Source: an uncultured Saprospiraceae bacterium (GTDB lineage: Bacteria > Bacteroidota > Bacteroidia > Chitinophagales > Saprospiraceae). Taken from it: DNA of 64,000 bases. The stretch is taken from assembly GCA_937950315.1 (NCBI GenBank), contig CALFDU010000007.1, positions 28,080 to 92,079 on the forward strand, written 5' to 3'. Both the position numbers and the translations under genes were made by a program. Shown piece after piece: positions 38,600-48,137 of the stretch (position 1 is the first letter of the stretch; every line of letters starts with the position of its first letter). Below the pieces are notes generated by a model that did no database searches, was not told where the DNA came from, and saw only the letters and a list, made by a program, of their open reading frames with translations.

Positions 38600-38627
38600 A
38601 AGGTATTATTAAAAAGGTATTATTAAA
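38600..38627. repeat. Perfect 14-bp tandem duplication
   Basis: The unit AAGGTATTATTAAA occurs twice in direct contact, 10 bases past the stop of tex. It looks like a recent slippage duplication in the 125-base spacer between tex and the kinase gene. No function is suggested. Confidence 0.9.
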
Positions 38628-38637
38628 ATGAAGCCAT

Positions 38638-40767
38638 TTACACCTGCTTCATAGACAAAGACACCCTCCCTTTAGCCTCGTCTATACCAATCACTTTTAC
38701 CTTTACTTCCTGATTCACAGAAACAACTTCAGCAGGATCAGAGATAAATCGGTTGACTATTTCTGAGATATGCACCAGTCCTGATTCTTTGATACCAATA
38801 TCGACAAAAGCGCCAAACTTTGTAACATTGTTGATTACCCCTGGCAAAACCATTCCGTCTGATAAATCTGAAATCTTATTGATGCGATTTGAAAATGCAA
38901 CAGCCTTGGCTTTCCCTCTTGGATCCAAACCTGGCTTATCCAATTCTTTCTGAATATCCATCAGAGTTGGCAGGCCGATGGTTTCATTTACATATTTTTT
39001 CAGTTTGAGGGATCTTATCAATTCCTTATCTGCTATCAAGCTCTTCAGATCGCATTTCAAGTCTTTGGCCATTTGCTTTACAACATGATAACTTTCCGGG
39101 TGCACTCCTGTATTATCCAATGGATTTTTTCCATCTCGAATACGCAAGAAACCTGCCGATTGCTCAAAGGCTTTGGCTCCCATACGAGCCACTTTCTTCA
39201 ATTCCTTTCTTTCTGCAAAGGGACCATGTTCTTTTCTATAGGCAACGATGTTTTTCCCTAGCACAGGACCCAATCCAGAAACATGTGCAAGCAAGTGTTG
39301 GCTTGCGGTATTTAAATTTATACCTACCGCATTTACGCAAGAAGCAATGGTCGTATCCAAATTCTCTTTGAGTTTTGTCTGGTTTACATCATGTTGGTAT
39401 TGACCTACTCCGATTGACTTTGGATCAATCTTTACCAACTCTGCCAATGGATCCATCAATCTTCTACCAATAGAAATTGATCCACGCACGGTCACATCCT
39501 TATCTGGAAATTCTTCTCTGGCAACTTTTGATGCCGAATAAATAGATGCTCCACTTTCATTCACAAAAAACACCTCCACTTCTTTTCCAAAGTTATATCC
39601 ATTCAACATTTGAAACGTTTCTTTACCTGCCGTTCCATTGCCAACAGAAATAGCTTCAATAGCATGTTTTTCCACCAAGTGTTGGACCGTGTACATCGCC
39701 TCATCGCGTTTGGATTGCGGAGGATGTGGGTAGATGGTTGTGTCTTCGAGCAGGTCTCCTTTTTCATCAAGAGCAACCACTTTACATCCCGTTCTAAATC
39801 CAGGATCAATGGCAAGAATGCGTTTGTTACCAAGAGGAGCAGCTAGCAACAAGTCTTTCAAGTTTTTGCTGAAAACCAAAATGGCTTCTTCATCTGCTTT
39901 TTGCTTCGCTGCTTTTTTGAACTCATTTTCAATGGATGGTAATAACAATCGTTTCAATGAATCTTCAATCGCAAGACGAATATGTTCGGCTGATTTCCCT
40001 CTTGGGTTCCTGATCATTGTTCGCTCAATCCCTCGCTGTGCATATTCCTCCTCAATCGAGATCTTGGCTTTCAACAAGCCTTCCTTCTCACCTCTAAAAA
40101 TTGCCAATAATCTATGCGAAGGAATCCGATTCAATCGCTCAGAATACTCAAAATACATTTCGTATTTAACTGCATCGTCTTTCTTCTTTTTCACCACTTT
40201 CGACTCCACCAAGCCATACTTCTCGTACTGTCCACGGATCAACTCACGACAAGCCACATTCTCATTAATCCACTCTGAAATAATGTGTCTAGCTCCTTCA
40301 AGTGCCGCATCGACGTCTGGGACATTTTTATTAATATATCGTTGAGCACGCTTGCGCAAATCTTCATTCCCTTCCGAAGTGATCAACCGCGCGAATGGTT
40401 CTAGTCCATTGTCCCTTGCGATACGAGCCTTTGTTTTTACCTTTTTCTTAAATGGCAAATAGATATCCTCAAGACGGGTTGAATCCCAACAGCTGTCAAT
40501 TTTCTTTTTCAAAGCATCCGTCAATGCTCCTTGTTCTTGGATTGTTTTTAAAATAGACTCTTTCCGCTTGATCAAGTCATCTAGTTTCTGTACTTCATCT
40601 TTTATAAGACCTACCTGTAATTCATCAAGAGAACCCGTCATCTCTTTCCTATATCTAGAAATAAAAGGAATAGTAGCCCCTTCCCTAAGAAGAGAAAGCG
40701 TATTTTTTACTGATTTTGCTGGTAGACCTACGAGGCCTATGAGTATGTCAATGGGAAATTTATCCAT
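38638..40767 (-). CDS. tex: Tex-family S1 RNA-binding transcription accessory protein
   Basis: 709 residues with the complete Tex architecture: N-terminal helical domain (TIPFISRYRKEMTGSLDE), YqgF/RuvC-like domain (ILAIDPGFRTGCKVVALD, near 320-340), helix-hairpin-helix segments (GLGPVLGKNIVAYR and the following block), and a C-terminal S1 domain (about 637-709, TKFGAFVDIGIKESGLVHIS). Tex binds nucleic acid and affects transcription and stress tolerance in several bacteria. ATG at 40767 follows the GH16 gene by 33 bases. Confidence 0.95.
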   Translation of the reverse strand: MDKFPIDILIGLVGLPAKSVKNTLSLLREGATIPFISRYRKEMTGSLDELQVGLIKDEVQKLDDLIKRKESILKTIQEQGALTDALKKKIDSCWDSTRLEDIYLPFKKKVKTKARIARDNGLEPFARLITSEGNEDLRKRAQRYINKNVPDVDAALEGARHIISEWINENVACRELIRGQYEKYGLVESKVVKKKKDDAVKYEMYFEYSERLNRIPSHRLLAIFRGEKEGLLKAKISIEEEYAQRGIERTMIRNPRGKSAEHIRLAIEDSLKRLLLPSIENEFKKAAKQKADEEAILVFSKNLKDLLLAAPLGNKRILAIDPGFRTGCKVVALDEKGDLLEDTTIYPHPPQSKRDEAMYTVQHLVEKHAIEAISVGNGTAGKETFQMLNGYNFGKEVEVFFVNESGASIYSASKVAREEFPDKDVTVRGSISIGRRLMDPLAELVKIDPKSIGVGQYQHDVNQTKLKENLDTTIASCVNAVGINLNTASQHLLAHVSGLGPVLGKNIVAYRKEHGPFAERKELKKVARMGAKAFEQSAGFLRIRDGKNPLDNTGVHPESYHVVKQMAKDLKCDLKSLIADKELIRSLKLKKYVNETIGLPTLMDIQKELDKPGLDPRGKAKAVAFSNRINKISDLSDGMVLPGVINNVTKFGAFVDIGIKESGLVHISEIVNRFISDPAEVVSVNQEVKVKVIGIDEAKGRVSLSMKQV

Positions 40768-40800
40768 GAAGCGAAAGTAATTAAATGAACGCTAATCACA

Positions 40801-41724
40801 TTATTTCTGAAAAACCTTTACCCAGTCAATGATATAAAATGATTCATCAGGTATTTTAGATTTATCCACTTTGTCAAAGAAATTTCCCCCGATGGCTAAA
40901 TTCAAACAAAGCATGTGTTCTTTTTCCCAAAAATCAGCAACATATGGATAACGTTGGACATCATAACTCTTGACCAACTTTTCGTCAAAAAATATATTGA
41001 TAGAATCTTTGCTCCATTCCATCTCGTACACATGAAAACACTCGGTAAGATTCTCGGTATGTTTATAATCAAAAACATTGCGTGACACTTTTGTATCTGG
41101 GATACTTATTTTCTTCCCGTAGTGATAACAGCTACTAAATTCATATGGCACATTTCCTCGTGCTTCAAGAATATCTATTTCGCCTTGAGTAGGCCAAGGT
41201 TTGCCATAGCTCCACCAAGCAGGCCACAATCCCTCACCTTCAACCAAGCGCAACCTCGCTGAAAACTTCATCTTCTTTTGTCCTTCTATATTTTTAGGAC
41301 CAAAGAGTTTTTTTGATTCTACTCTACCAGATGTGAAATTGAATTTCTTTACTTTTTGGTTATTAGGTTGGGTTTTACCACTTACTTTTTCACGTTTGCC
41401 TTTTAAATACAGAAATCCATTGTCGACAATTACATTGGATGGTTGATAGTGTTGTAATTCTTGATTATACGCTCCACTTTCCCAAGCAATCCATTGATCG
41501 TCGTATCCTGCATCAAAATTTTCTTTAAAAACCAAACTCCAACCTTCTCCGTAATCCTTTTTCACTTCGTAGCCACAATCTGATATACTTGGTAACTGGG
41601 CTCTACCGAGGGGTATATTGTCCACATGAATGGTTGGATTTTGATTAGAAGAAGATTGGCTAGGGCCATTATTACAAGAATAAGCCAATCCCAACACAAT
41701 CAATATGTAAAAAAACTTATTCAT
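40801..41724 (-). CDS. Glycoside hydrolase family 16 lipoprotein
   Basis: 307 residues. A lipoprotein signal with Cys17 (in LAYSCNNG) suggests a cell-surface or periplasmic enzyme. The GH16 catalytic motif is GEIDILEARG with Glu182 (nucleophile), Asp184 and Glu187 (acid/base). The substrate-groove WPAWWSYGKPWP lies just before it. GH16 enzymes cleave beta-1,3/1,4-glucans such as laminarin, or agar and carrageenan. The exact substrate is not clear; laminarinase-type is the best guess. No polysaccharide-utilisation neighbours (SusCD, sulfatase) are present. Confidence 0.92.
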   Translation of the reverse strand: MNKFFYILIVLGLAYSCNNGPSQSSSNQNPTIHVDNIPLGRAQLPSISDCGYEVKKDYGEGWSLVFKENFDAGYDDQWIAWESGAYNQELQHYQPSNVIVDNGFLYLKGKREKVSGKTQPNNQKVKKFNFTSGRVESKKLFGPKNIEGQKKMKFSARLRLVEGEGLWPAWWSYGKPWPTQGEIDILEARGNVPYEFSSCYHYGKKISIPDTKVSRNVFDYKHTENLTECFHVYEMEWSKDSINIFFDEKLVKSYDVQRYPYVADFWEKEHMLCLNLAIGGNFFDKVDKSKIPDESFYIIDWVKVFQK

Positions 41725-41835
41725 GTTAGTCTTTGAGATTTAAGATTAATCTATCTGTTAAATCAGTATTATTTCAAATTATGCAAGCAAAATTTTTAGA
41801 ATTATGCTTAACTTTATTGAAACAAAGATATAATT

Positions 41836-42585
41836 ATGAAATCAGTTTATACTTTAATTTTCTTTATTTGCGGTTTTGCATTTTCTATGCAAGCTCAAAC
41901 ATTATTGATTGATCCAATTCACACCATTGATAATTTCGAAAATCAAGATCTAACAAATAATGAGCTAGATCTAGAATCTTATATTACAGTAACAAACAAT
42001 ACCGAAGAAGGCGTTGGTATTATTTGGAAAAGAATTGTTGCAGAGGATTGCCCTCAAGAATGGGATACTCAGGTATGTGACAATAACTTATGTTATTTCT
42101 TCACGATAGACACCAATGTCTCAGAAGAAATTGGAATTGATGCTCCATTTGAACTAGATGCAAACGAATCATTTGATGGATTTGTATTTCACGTTTGGCC
42201 AAGAGGCGTTCCTGGATGTTGTAGAGTAAAAATTGAATTTACAACTGTTGATGAGCCAGATGTAATTATTGAAACAGCTCTTTTTGATGTAAGTGTAAAT
42301 ACTGATCTTGTTAATTGCAACTTCACCAGTTCGACACAAGAAATAGCTGAGGCTCAATTGGTATCTATTTATCCTAACCCAACATCAGATGCTTTCACTT
42401 TAAGCAACAATGATGTAGTGAAGCAAATTGATGTATTCAATAGCTTAGGGCAAAAACTAAAGTCTTTTGATTTTGTAAATGGTGAATACTTAGACATTTC
42501 AGATTTAAACGCAGGTCTTTATTCATTGGCTTTAAAAAACCAAGAAGGTATAGTACTACATAGTGTGATGTTGGATAAAATCTAA
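41836..42585 (+). CDS. Small secreted protein with T9SS type A sorting domain
   Basis: 249 residues with a signal peptide (ending SMQAQ). The middle (about 25-165) is an unassigned beta-sandwich with several Cys and the motif ITVTNNTEEGVGIIWKRI. It probably folds as an Ig-like domain of the kind found in redox-active or matrix proteins. The last ~75 residues are a type IX secretion sorting domain (YPNPTSDAFTL near 178, then GQKLKSF and DISDLNAGLYSLAL). The mature product should be exported and attached to the cell surface or released. Confidence 0.88.
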   Translation: MKSVYTLIFFICGFAFSMQAQTLLIDPIHTIDNFENQDLTNNELDLESYITVTNNTEEGVGIIWKRIVAEDCPQEWDTQVCDNNLCYFFTIDTNVSEEIGIDAPFELDANESFDGFVFHVWPRGVPGCCRVKIEFTTVDEPDVIIETALFDVSVNTDLVNCNFTSSTQEIAEAQLVSIYPNPTSDAFTLSNNDVVKQIDVFNSLGQKLKSFDFVNGEYLDISDLNAGLYSLALKNQEGIVLHSVMLDKI

Positions 42586-42627
42586 TTTTAGATAGTAGTA
42601 TCAACATTTGCGCAAGCGATAAAAAAT

Positions 42628-42670
42628 AAAGAGGGGGAATAAGCTATTAACTTATTCCCCCTCTTTTATT
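42628..42670 (+). terminator. Strong bidirectional terminator between convergent genes
   Basis: A perfect stem of about 15 bp (GAGGGGGAATAAG with CTTATTCCCCCTC plus flanking A and T pairs) with a 7-base loop and a T-run on the plus side and an A-run on the other. It serves the small T9SS protein gene and the convergent membrane-protein gene ending at 42684. Confidence 0.9.
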
Positions 42671-42683
42671 TAGGCAATTCGTA

Positions 42684-43481
42684 TTATTTTAAATTCCACT
42701 TTGCAACAAAACCTCCTCCGAATAAATTCGTTGTCTTGATGCTATTTCCTCGATTCAATCTGTAACCAACACCTAGACGAGCATCCACACCCAATTCCAA
42801 TCTCTTCAATATAATGATAGACATTCCTCCTTGGAGAAATGCTCTTTGATGCAAAACGTTTTTAATACTTGAATACTCATAAAACCTTTCATTTTCAAAG
42901 CTGACATTCAGTGGATCATCAAATCCAGTAACTGGGTCGGATATTTCGTTGTAAATATTTCCTCTTATGGTCATATCACCTGCGAAGGTCATTCCAAGAT
43001 TGGTTCCTATTCCTCCGTATAGGTTAAAGAATCCAAACTTTACATTACGAAGTAAACTCGCATCAAGCGCTATCTCATGACTGCGCGAGCGGAAAGAAAA
43101 TGTATTGTCTGGTGTACTGGATCCATAGTTTACATAACGATAATCAGTACCATCAATACGGTTGGACATTAAAGTTGTTCCTAAGTCCAATTGCCAGTTG
43201 CTGCTTGTTTTAAATGGTTGAACAGTAACTGCAAAACGCAGAGCAGGATTTTCACAGGTCATTGAAACAAGATTGATCGGCTCAAAGTCATTGTCTCTAA
43301 GTTCCGAAGAAACTGGGGTTCTTGAAAGACCCATAAGGTATTGCGCATCTAATCCTTGTACTCGATCTTGGTCGTTGCCCAAGGCGATTCCATATTTAAG
43401 GACCTTCATGCCGAGAAAATTTTGAGAGAATGCGGAAGTAGTGAATAAAAAGGAGAGGGTAATTAATACTAAATTTTTCAT
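42684..43481 (-). CDS. Outer-membrane beta-barrel-type protein of unknown function
   Basis: 265 residues with a signal peptide (MKNLVLITLSFLFTTSAFSQ). The mature part alternates hydrophobic and polar residues with many aromatic and Gly residues (LYGGIGTNLGMTFAGDM, LELGVDARLGVGYRLN) and ends in a strand with a charged final residue (FVAKWNLK). This is the pattern of a small outer-membrane barrel. I cannot name a family. I start at ATG 43481, at the signal peptide; an upstream ATG at 43526 would add 15 residues before it. Confidence 0.75.
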   Translation of the reverse strand: MKNLVLITLSFLFTTSAFSQNFLGMKVLKYGIALGNDQDRVQGLDAQYLMGLSRTPVSSELRDNDFEPINLVSMTCENPALRFAVTVQPFKTSSNWQLDLGTTLMSNRIDGTDYRYVNYGSSTPDNTFSFRSRSHEIALDASLLRNVKFGFFNLYGGIGTNLGMTFAGDMTIRGNIYNEISDPVTGFDDPLNVSFENERFYEYSSIKNVLHQRAFLQGGMSIIILKRLELGVDARLGVGYRLNRGNSIKTTNLFGGGFVAKWNLK

Positions 43482-43676
43482 TGGTAATAATTTAAGTTGA
43501 TAATAATGAATGTTCTGAGATTGCATCGCTAAACCGATCGCTTTGTTAATATGCGAAAAAAAAGAAAAGCCTAAATAAGGTTTAAGTCTAGATTAAGAGT
43601 TACACCTTCAATATTAACTCTATTTAACTTTCATTATTGTTTAGAAATGAAAAGAATGGTATTCAGCATGGGACAT

Positions 43677-43708
43677 AAAAAAAGCCCAACATTTCTGTTG
43701 AGCTTTTG
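43677..43708 (-). terminator. Terminator of the tRNA-Val transcript
   Basis: On the minus strand, directly after the tRNA, a hairpin (AAAAGC.CAACA with TGTTG.GCTTTT, loop GAAA) is followed by a U-run. It ends the tRNA transcript. Confidence 0.8.
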
Positions 43709-43709
43709 T

Positions 43710-43783
43710 GGGCGATGAGAGACTCGAACTCCCGACCCCCTCGGTGTAAGCGAGGTGCTCTGAACCAACTGAGCTAATCGCCC
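43710..43783 (-). tRNA. tRNA-Val (anticodon UAC)
   Basis: A full 74-base cloverleaf: acceptor stem GGGCGAT/ATCGCCC (7 bp), D arm GCTC-loop-GAGC, anticodon stem CCTCG/CGAGG with loop CTTACAC giving anticodon TAC, variable loop GGGTC, and T arm GGGAG-TTCGAGT-CTCTC. No CCA is encoded. It is followed at once by a terminator. Confidence 0.96.
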
Positions 43784-43854
43784 TCTTAAGGGATTGCAAA
43801 TATATGTTTAACAAATTTCATGCACAATTATTTACAAGGAATATTTGTCAGATA

Positions 43855-45291
43855 TTATACGATTGTTTTTGTTCTTGATTTTGGGGCAAAATATCGGTAA
43901 TACACGATGATTGCTGCAGAAAGAAAGAAAATAGGGCCTACTTTATCTGCTTCTAAGAGGTCATTGATCAAAATCATAATGGCTGTAGCAAAATAAGATA
44001 GAGCGGCAGCCATGACCCAATACCTACCATTTTGGCCTTTTTGAAGCAGAAAAGCCTTCTGAGACACAAATAATGGCAAGAAAATGATCAAAAAGAGTAA
44101 AATCAAACCTATAAAACCTTGCTCAACCAAGGTCATGAGATAATAGTTATGAATTCCTGATTTTTCAGGATTATCACTTACGTAGGTCTGAAAACTACTC
44201 ACCGTATGATTCTGATAATTACTATAAAACGTTGATGGACCAAAACCAAAGTACGGCTCCTCTTTGACCATATGAAATCCAGCTACCCATCGATACAATC
44301 GCTCCATGGTAGAGATATCTTCCATCTTATAAGTAGCCTCGATCAGATTGTTAAATTTGGTATGACTCACAGTATTTTCATAATCTGGTGCCATTCTCAA
44401 GTACTCATTCCCTTGTATTACAGAATTCAATCCAACGGCAACGACAACAAATGCCAAAGGAGTAACCCACTTCATCAACCTGAACTTGATAATAAAATAC
44501 ATGATCGTGCAAAGGATCACTACCCCATAGGCTGCTCGTGTATAAGTAAAGTAAACCGCAACCAAGAAGAACAATAGAATCGTCCAGAATTTTTTCTCCT
44601 TCGTAATTCTTACCATGGCCCAAATAAACGGAAGAAGCAAAACAAGCAAGGCTGCATAGTTCACGTGATTCCTGAAAATGGGTCTTACGGCAAAATTGAT
44701 TCCTGAAAAGGCAAAACCGGTAGCTGCATGATTTATAAAAACATAAGCAACCGATATGATACTTGCGTAAATAAAATATCTAAACAACTTTATCAAATCT
44801 GTTTCTTCCTTTACAAGTATTAATGGCAGAAAAAAGAATGGAATTACATACCAAAGTTTGGCTAGAAAAAACTTGGCAGATATCACAGGGAAGCTTGACA
44901 TCAATGTGGTGATTAAAATCCACATAAGATGTAAGATAAGGACAAGTGAAATCGGATTGGTAAACAATTTTCTATCGATCGTTTTACCATTCCATATTAC
45001 CAACAATAAAAACAACACGGTGAGAAACCACATGATGGGCTCAGACGGTAAATCTGTACCCAATCCTCCAGGCAAAGTCACTTCTATTGAAAAAGGAAGG
45101 AGAACAAAAAAGCCTAAAAATATAAGCTTATAATTTACGACAGCCAAATAGGCAAACAAGATCCCAAATGGAATCAATCCAATGAATGGTTCATTGAAAA
45201 CCGCTGCTGCAAGACATGAAGCAATGGTAATAAAGCTAAAGCCATAAAAGCCTTTGCTGTCCCCTGAGCTTATGGTACTACCGCTTTTCAT
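43855..45291 (-). CDS. O-antigen ligase/polymerase (Wzy-like) family protein
   Basis: 478 residues, about twelve membrane helices, with one large external loop around residues 300-385 (holding SHTKFNNLIEATYKMEDIST and GFGPSTFYSNY). This layout is typical of the Wzy_C/O-antigen ligase superfamily, which polymerises or ligates lipid-linked glycans in the periplasm. The motif GFGPSTFYSNYQNH and the His in SGIHNYYLMTLVEQGFIGL match the conserved catalytic loop of the family. It is last in the operon and its start overlaps the chain-length gene by 14 bases. Confidence 0.88.
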   Translation of the reverse strand: MKSGSTISSGDSKGFYGFSFITIASCLAAAVFNEPFIGLIPFGILFAYLAVVNYKLIFLGFFVLLPFSIEVTLPGGLGTDLPSEPIMWFLTVLFLLLVIWNGKTIDRKLFTNPISLVLILHLMWILITTLMSSFPVISAKFFLAKLWYVIPFFFLPLILVKEETDLIKLFRYFIYASIISVAYVFINHAATGFAFSGINFAVRPIFRNHVNYAALLVLLLPFIWAMVRITKEKKFWTILLFFLVAVYFTYTRAAYGVVILCTIMYFIIKFRLMKWVTPLAFVVVAVGLNSVIQGNEYLRMAPDYENTVSHTKFNNLIEATYKMEDISTMERLYRWVAGFHMVKEEPYFGFGPSTFYSNYQNHTVSSFQTYVSDNPEKSGIHNYYLMTLVEQGFIGLILLFLIIFLPLFVSQKAFLLQKGQNGRYWVMAAALSYFATAIMILINDLLEADKVGPIFFLSAAIIVYYRYFAPKSRTKTIV

Positions 45292-46399
45292 CAGAAAATA
45301 CTGATCTCCAATTTACGTCTTTGTACTGGTGCATAAACAAGACCCAGATGAGCGATAAGAAAAAAGTAACCGCTGTAGTTCCGACTACGATTATCCACCT
45401 AATCGGTCTTGATTTTACATGAGGTACTTTTGCTTCCTGAACCAAGTGTAAGGCAGAAAAAGGAGAATCATAGGCAGATTTTAATTGCTTGTATCTTTCT
45501 TTGTCAATGGCAAACTGCTCGCTGATTTCTTTCATCTCCATACCCAGCTTTTCTATCTCCCCTGAGCCACTTGAGTAAGATGCAGCTTCTTTGTTAAGTT
45601 CATCAAGAGACTTACTCAATCCAGCTACCTTAGCGGCAAGCATCGGGATCGAATCAGTCAAGGTAGCATCACTTTTATAAAAATCAAGTCTGGACTTGGC
45701 ATTTACATATTTGGAGCGAGTGGATGTTAATTGCTCACTTAAGATTTCACCTTTTGAAGAAGAGTTGAATATTTTATATTCATTTTTTAATTTACCCAGC
45801 TTGGAAATCAGATCTTGTTGGTAAGATCCTTTTTCTTCGATGATTTGCTCATAGTTTTTAATAAGATTGGCTTGGCTTTCTTTGATCATTCTCTGTCCGA
45901 TCTCGTTCACTTTTTCTCTGGCTGCTTTTGCAATCTTTGCAGCCATCTCGGGGTCCTTGTCTTCAAATGACAACTCAAGTGCATCAAATTTATTTTTCTG
46001 TGTATTGAATGCTTTGGCTACCATGAGTCTAACCGCATAACCGGCTTGGTCTCCATTGGGATCAATTTCATATCTCTCATAGAGATTAAATTCATCAATC
46101 AAGTAATCGGTAAGCTCACCCGAATTGGCAATAGAAAATAATCTGTCTAAGTCTGTATCTGTTCCATAGATGTCTCTCTTGGCGTTGGCTTGGCCTATCG
46201 GAAGTGGCTTGGCAAGATCAGGACTTGCTGCATAGAAGATGGTCCTTGAAGTATAAAAATCAGGTAACATCAATGCCGCAATGATGGAAAGTATTGCAGC
46301 CAATACACAGCTAATTATAATAGGTTTTCTCCATCTGTAAACTGCATTTACTAGATCGAGTAAATTATCATGTTGACTCATCGGTTGGTTTGTTGTCAA
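45278..46399 (-). CDS. Polysaccharide chain-length determinant (Wzz-like)
   Basis: 373 residues. A first membrane helix near 29-50 (IIISCVLAAILSIIAALML) is followed by a large periplasmic domain with coiled-coil helices (about 150-300), and a second helix lies near 337-357. This is the polysaccharide co-polymerase layout, without a cytoplasmic tyrosine kinase domain. It sets glycan length together with Wzy. Overlaps flippase and polymerase genes on both sides (4 and 14 bases), so the three are translated together. Confidence 0.87.
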   Translation of the reverse strand: MTTNQPMSQHDNLLDLVNAVYRWRKPIIISCVLAAILSIIAALMLPDFYTSRTIFYAASPDLAKPLPIGQANAKRDIYGTDTDLDRLFSIANSGELTDYLIDEFNLYERYEIDPNGDQAGYAVRLMVAKAFNTQKNKFDALELSFEDKDPEMAAKIAKAAREKVNEIGQRMIKESQANLIKNYEQIIEEKGSYQQDLISKLGKLKNEYKIFNSSSKGEILSEQLTSTRSKYVNAKSRLDFYKSDATLTDSIPMLAAKVAGLSKSLDELNKEAASYSSGSGEIEKLGMEMKEISEQFAIDKERYKQLKSAYDSPFSALHLVQEAKVPHVKSRPIRWIIVVGTTAVTFFLSLIWVLFMHQYKDVNWRSVFSDEKR

Positions 46400-47907
46400 G
46401 TATAGTTGGTTTCCGATTCCACTTGGGTGGAATTGAAAGTATCTAAACGTATTAATCCAAGCAAAAATGATGCAATAATCATGATTATTGCGCTTATAAT
46501 TACCCTAATCATCCAATGAATAGATAGTTTGTGAACAAAATATGCTAAAACCACCACCAACACTACATATAAGAGCCCTGATAGTTGAGATTTTATTTTA
46601 CCATTTATCCCAAATTCTTTCACCACCAATAGGTATTGACACAGCATCACACTGATTTGGGTTATTAGGCTGGCCTTGGCCGCTCCGACTGCGGTTTCTA
46701 TCGGAATCCATTGATAATTTAAATACCAATTGACGCAAATACCGCCAAAAAGAATCAAATTGAAAACAAAAAGCCTTCCTGTTGCAGTGATTAATGTCCC
46801 ATATACATATGAAAAACCTACTCCGATAAAACTGAGAATCAAAATCTTAAAGCTATCTGCATATTGAGGAGTATAATCTACATAGAGCAGGTCCATAATA
46901 TCTTCAGCATAGAAATACCCTGTTAAAGCAACCAACGATACCATCACCAACATGATCTGGGCCGCTTGAAATGCCAACTTTCCTATTTCATGTTTTTGAC
47001 TCAATCTATAGGCAAACATGGGCAACAATAAACTTGCAAACAAAAGGGCAAACATATTGGCCGCGTCCAGTATTCTATAGCCAGCTGCATATACACCAGA
47101 AGCGTAAGAATCATCATCCAACATGCGCTGTAACATCACACCATCCATCCTGTTGAACAAGCTCATAAACAAACCCACCAGAGCAAAACCAAAACTATGT
47201 CTTAGTATACCAATCGCATTGCGCAAACTAAATTGAAGACGTATGGAAGAAAATTTGCGCAAGCGAGAGTAAGCAATAACTATGGCAATTACATTGGCTG
47301 CCGTTATACTAAGTATGAAAGAATTTAAGCTTAGGTCCTTTAAAATATAGATCTGAAAACCGATGATTATTATCAATAAGAGCTTGTCAAGTACAGAATA
47401 AAAGCTCTCTTTGGCATAATCCCCCATGGCAGGAAAATGACTCTTGATAAAGACATAAAAAGAAGAAAGAAAAAAATTGATTCCAATCATACCGAGCAAT
47501 CTGTAGTACGTAACTGGATACCCGATGACCGAACCAATTATGGCAAGCAGCAATAAAAATATCAACCCCATCCATAGTTTCAGAATGATGGTCTCTCCTA
47601 TTCTTTCCGAAAGGTGTGCTCGATTTTCTGCAACCCACTTTGTGTTTTGATTGTGGATACCTGGATCTAAAATAATCTGAAATAGAAAACAAAAATTCAG
47701 TAAACCAAAATACAATCCCCAGGTGTTAGGTCCCAATAGGTTCTGCGCTTGTGTTTCAATCCCAAAAATATATAAGGGCTTGATCAGAAGATTCACAAAA
47801 ACTAGGATGATCAGGTATTTACCGAATGCTTGGCTAGACATGCTTAAAATTAACAATTGTTTTGGAAGCTTTGATATGGAGTCAAGCATTGTTGCAAGCA
47901 AAAACAC
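46396..47907 (-). CDS. Oligosaccharide flippase (Wzx/MATE-like)
   Basis: 503 residues with about fourteen helices of the polysaccharide biosynthesis/MOP superfamily. It would flip lipid-linked repeat units across the inner membrane. Features are an early FGIETQAQNLLGPNTWGLYFG loop, conserved Asn/Gln-rich helix 1, and the central NRMDGVMLQRML block. The N-terminus is uncertain: ATGs at 47907, at 47889 (MLDSISK) and later (MSSQAFGKYL) are all possible. First gene of a flippase, chain-length, polymerase operon. No glycosyltransferase gene is adjacent. Confidence 0.87.
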   Translation of the reverse strand: MFLLATMLDSISKLPKQLLILSMSSQAFGKYLIILVFVNLLIKPLYIFGIETQAQNLLGPNTWGLYFGLLNFCFLFQIILDPGIHNQNTKWVAENRAHLSERIGETIILKLWMGLIFLLLLAIIGSVIGYPVTYYRLLGMIGINFFLSSFYVFIKSHFPAMGDYAKESFYSVLDKLLLIIIIGFQIYILKDLSLNSFILSITAANVIAIVIAYSRLRKFSSIRLQFSLRNAIGILRHSFGFALVGLFMSLFNRMDGVMLQRMLDDDSYASGVYAAGYRILDAANMFALLFASLLLPMFAYRLSQKHEIGKLAFQAAQIMLVMVSLVALTGYFYAEDIMDLLYVDYTPQYADSFKILILSFIGVGFSYVYGTLITATGRLFVFNLILFGGICVNWYLNYQWIPIETAVGAAKASLITQISVMLCQYLLVVKEFGINGKIKSQLSGLLYVVLVVVLAYFVHKLSIHWMIRVIISAIIMIIASFLLGLIRLDTFNSTQVESETNYT

Positions 47908-48053
47908 CCATCAAATAGGGCTATTCAAAGCATTCTTATTGGCTATTAAAACAAAGAGTTTTTTTCATATCTATAAGGCTATGTTAATCAGTAGTTTCTT
48001 GTTAAATATTAGATTAACGTATTACAAGTTTCTTTAATATGTAATTTTTTTCC

Positions 48054-48061
48054 TACATTTG
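48054..48061 (+). promoter_or_regulatory. Putative -7 promoter element for the 1570-residue T9SS protein
   Basis: TACATTTG matches TAnnTTTG, 76 bases before the ATG at 48138. A T-rich stretch lies upstream, but no exact -33 TTTG. The leader region 48062-48137 shows no clear hairpin. Confidence 0.45.
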
Positions 48062-48137
48062 ACCTATCAAGTTATAATACCCCAATAACAGTTTTCCAAA
48101 AGATATATTTTCCCTAACCGATAAAAATAAATCAGAT

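Noticed and set aside
38600..38627. 14-bp tandem repeat as a regulatory iteron
   Set aside because: Only two copies, at a gene's 3' end, AT-rich; simple slippage explains it.
39734..40345. A 203-codon open frame opposite tex
   Set aside because: It is antisense to well-conserved tex sequence, Ser-rich and of low complexity, without start signals; a shadow of the real gene. The same holds for the many open frames opposite the giant adhesin, such as 20784-21212.
47255..47280. A fourth pseudoknot copy suggested by GAGTAAGC near 47268
   Set aside because: It lies inside the flippase coding region, lacks the CTGAAAA element and the stem partners.
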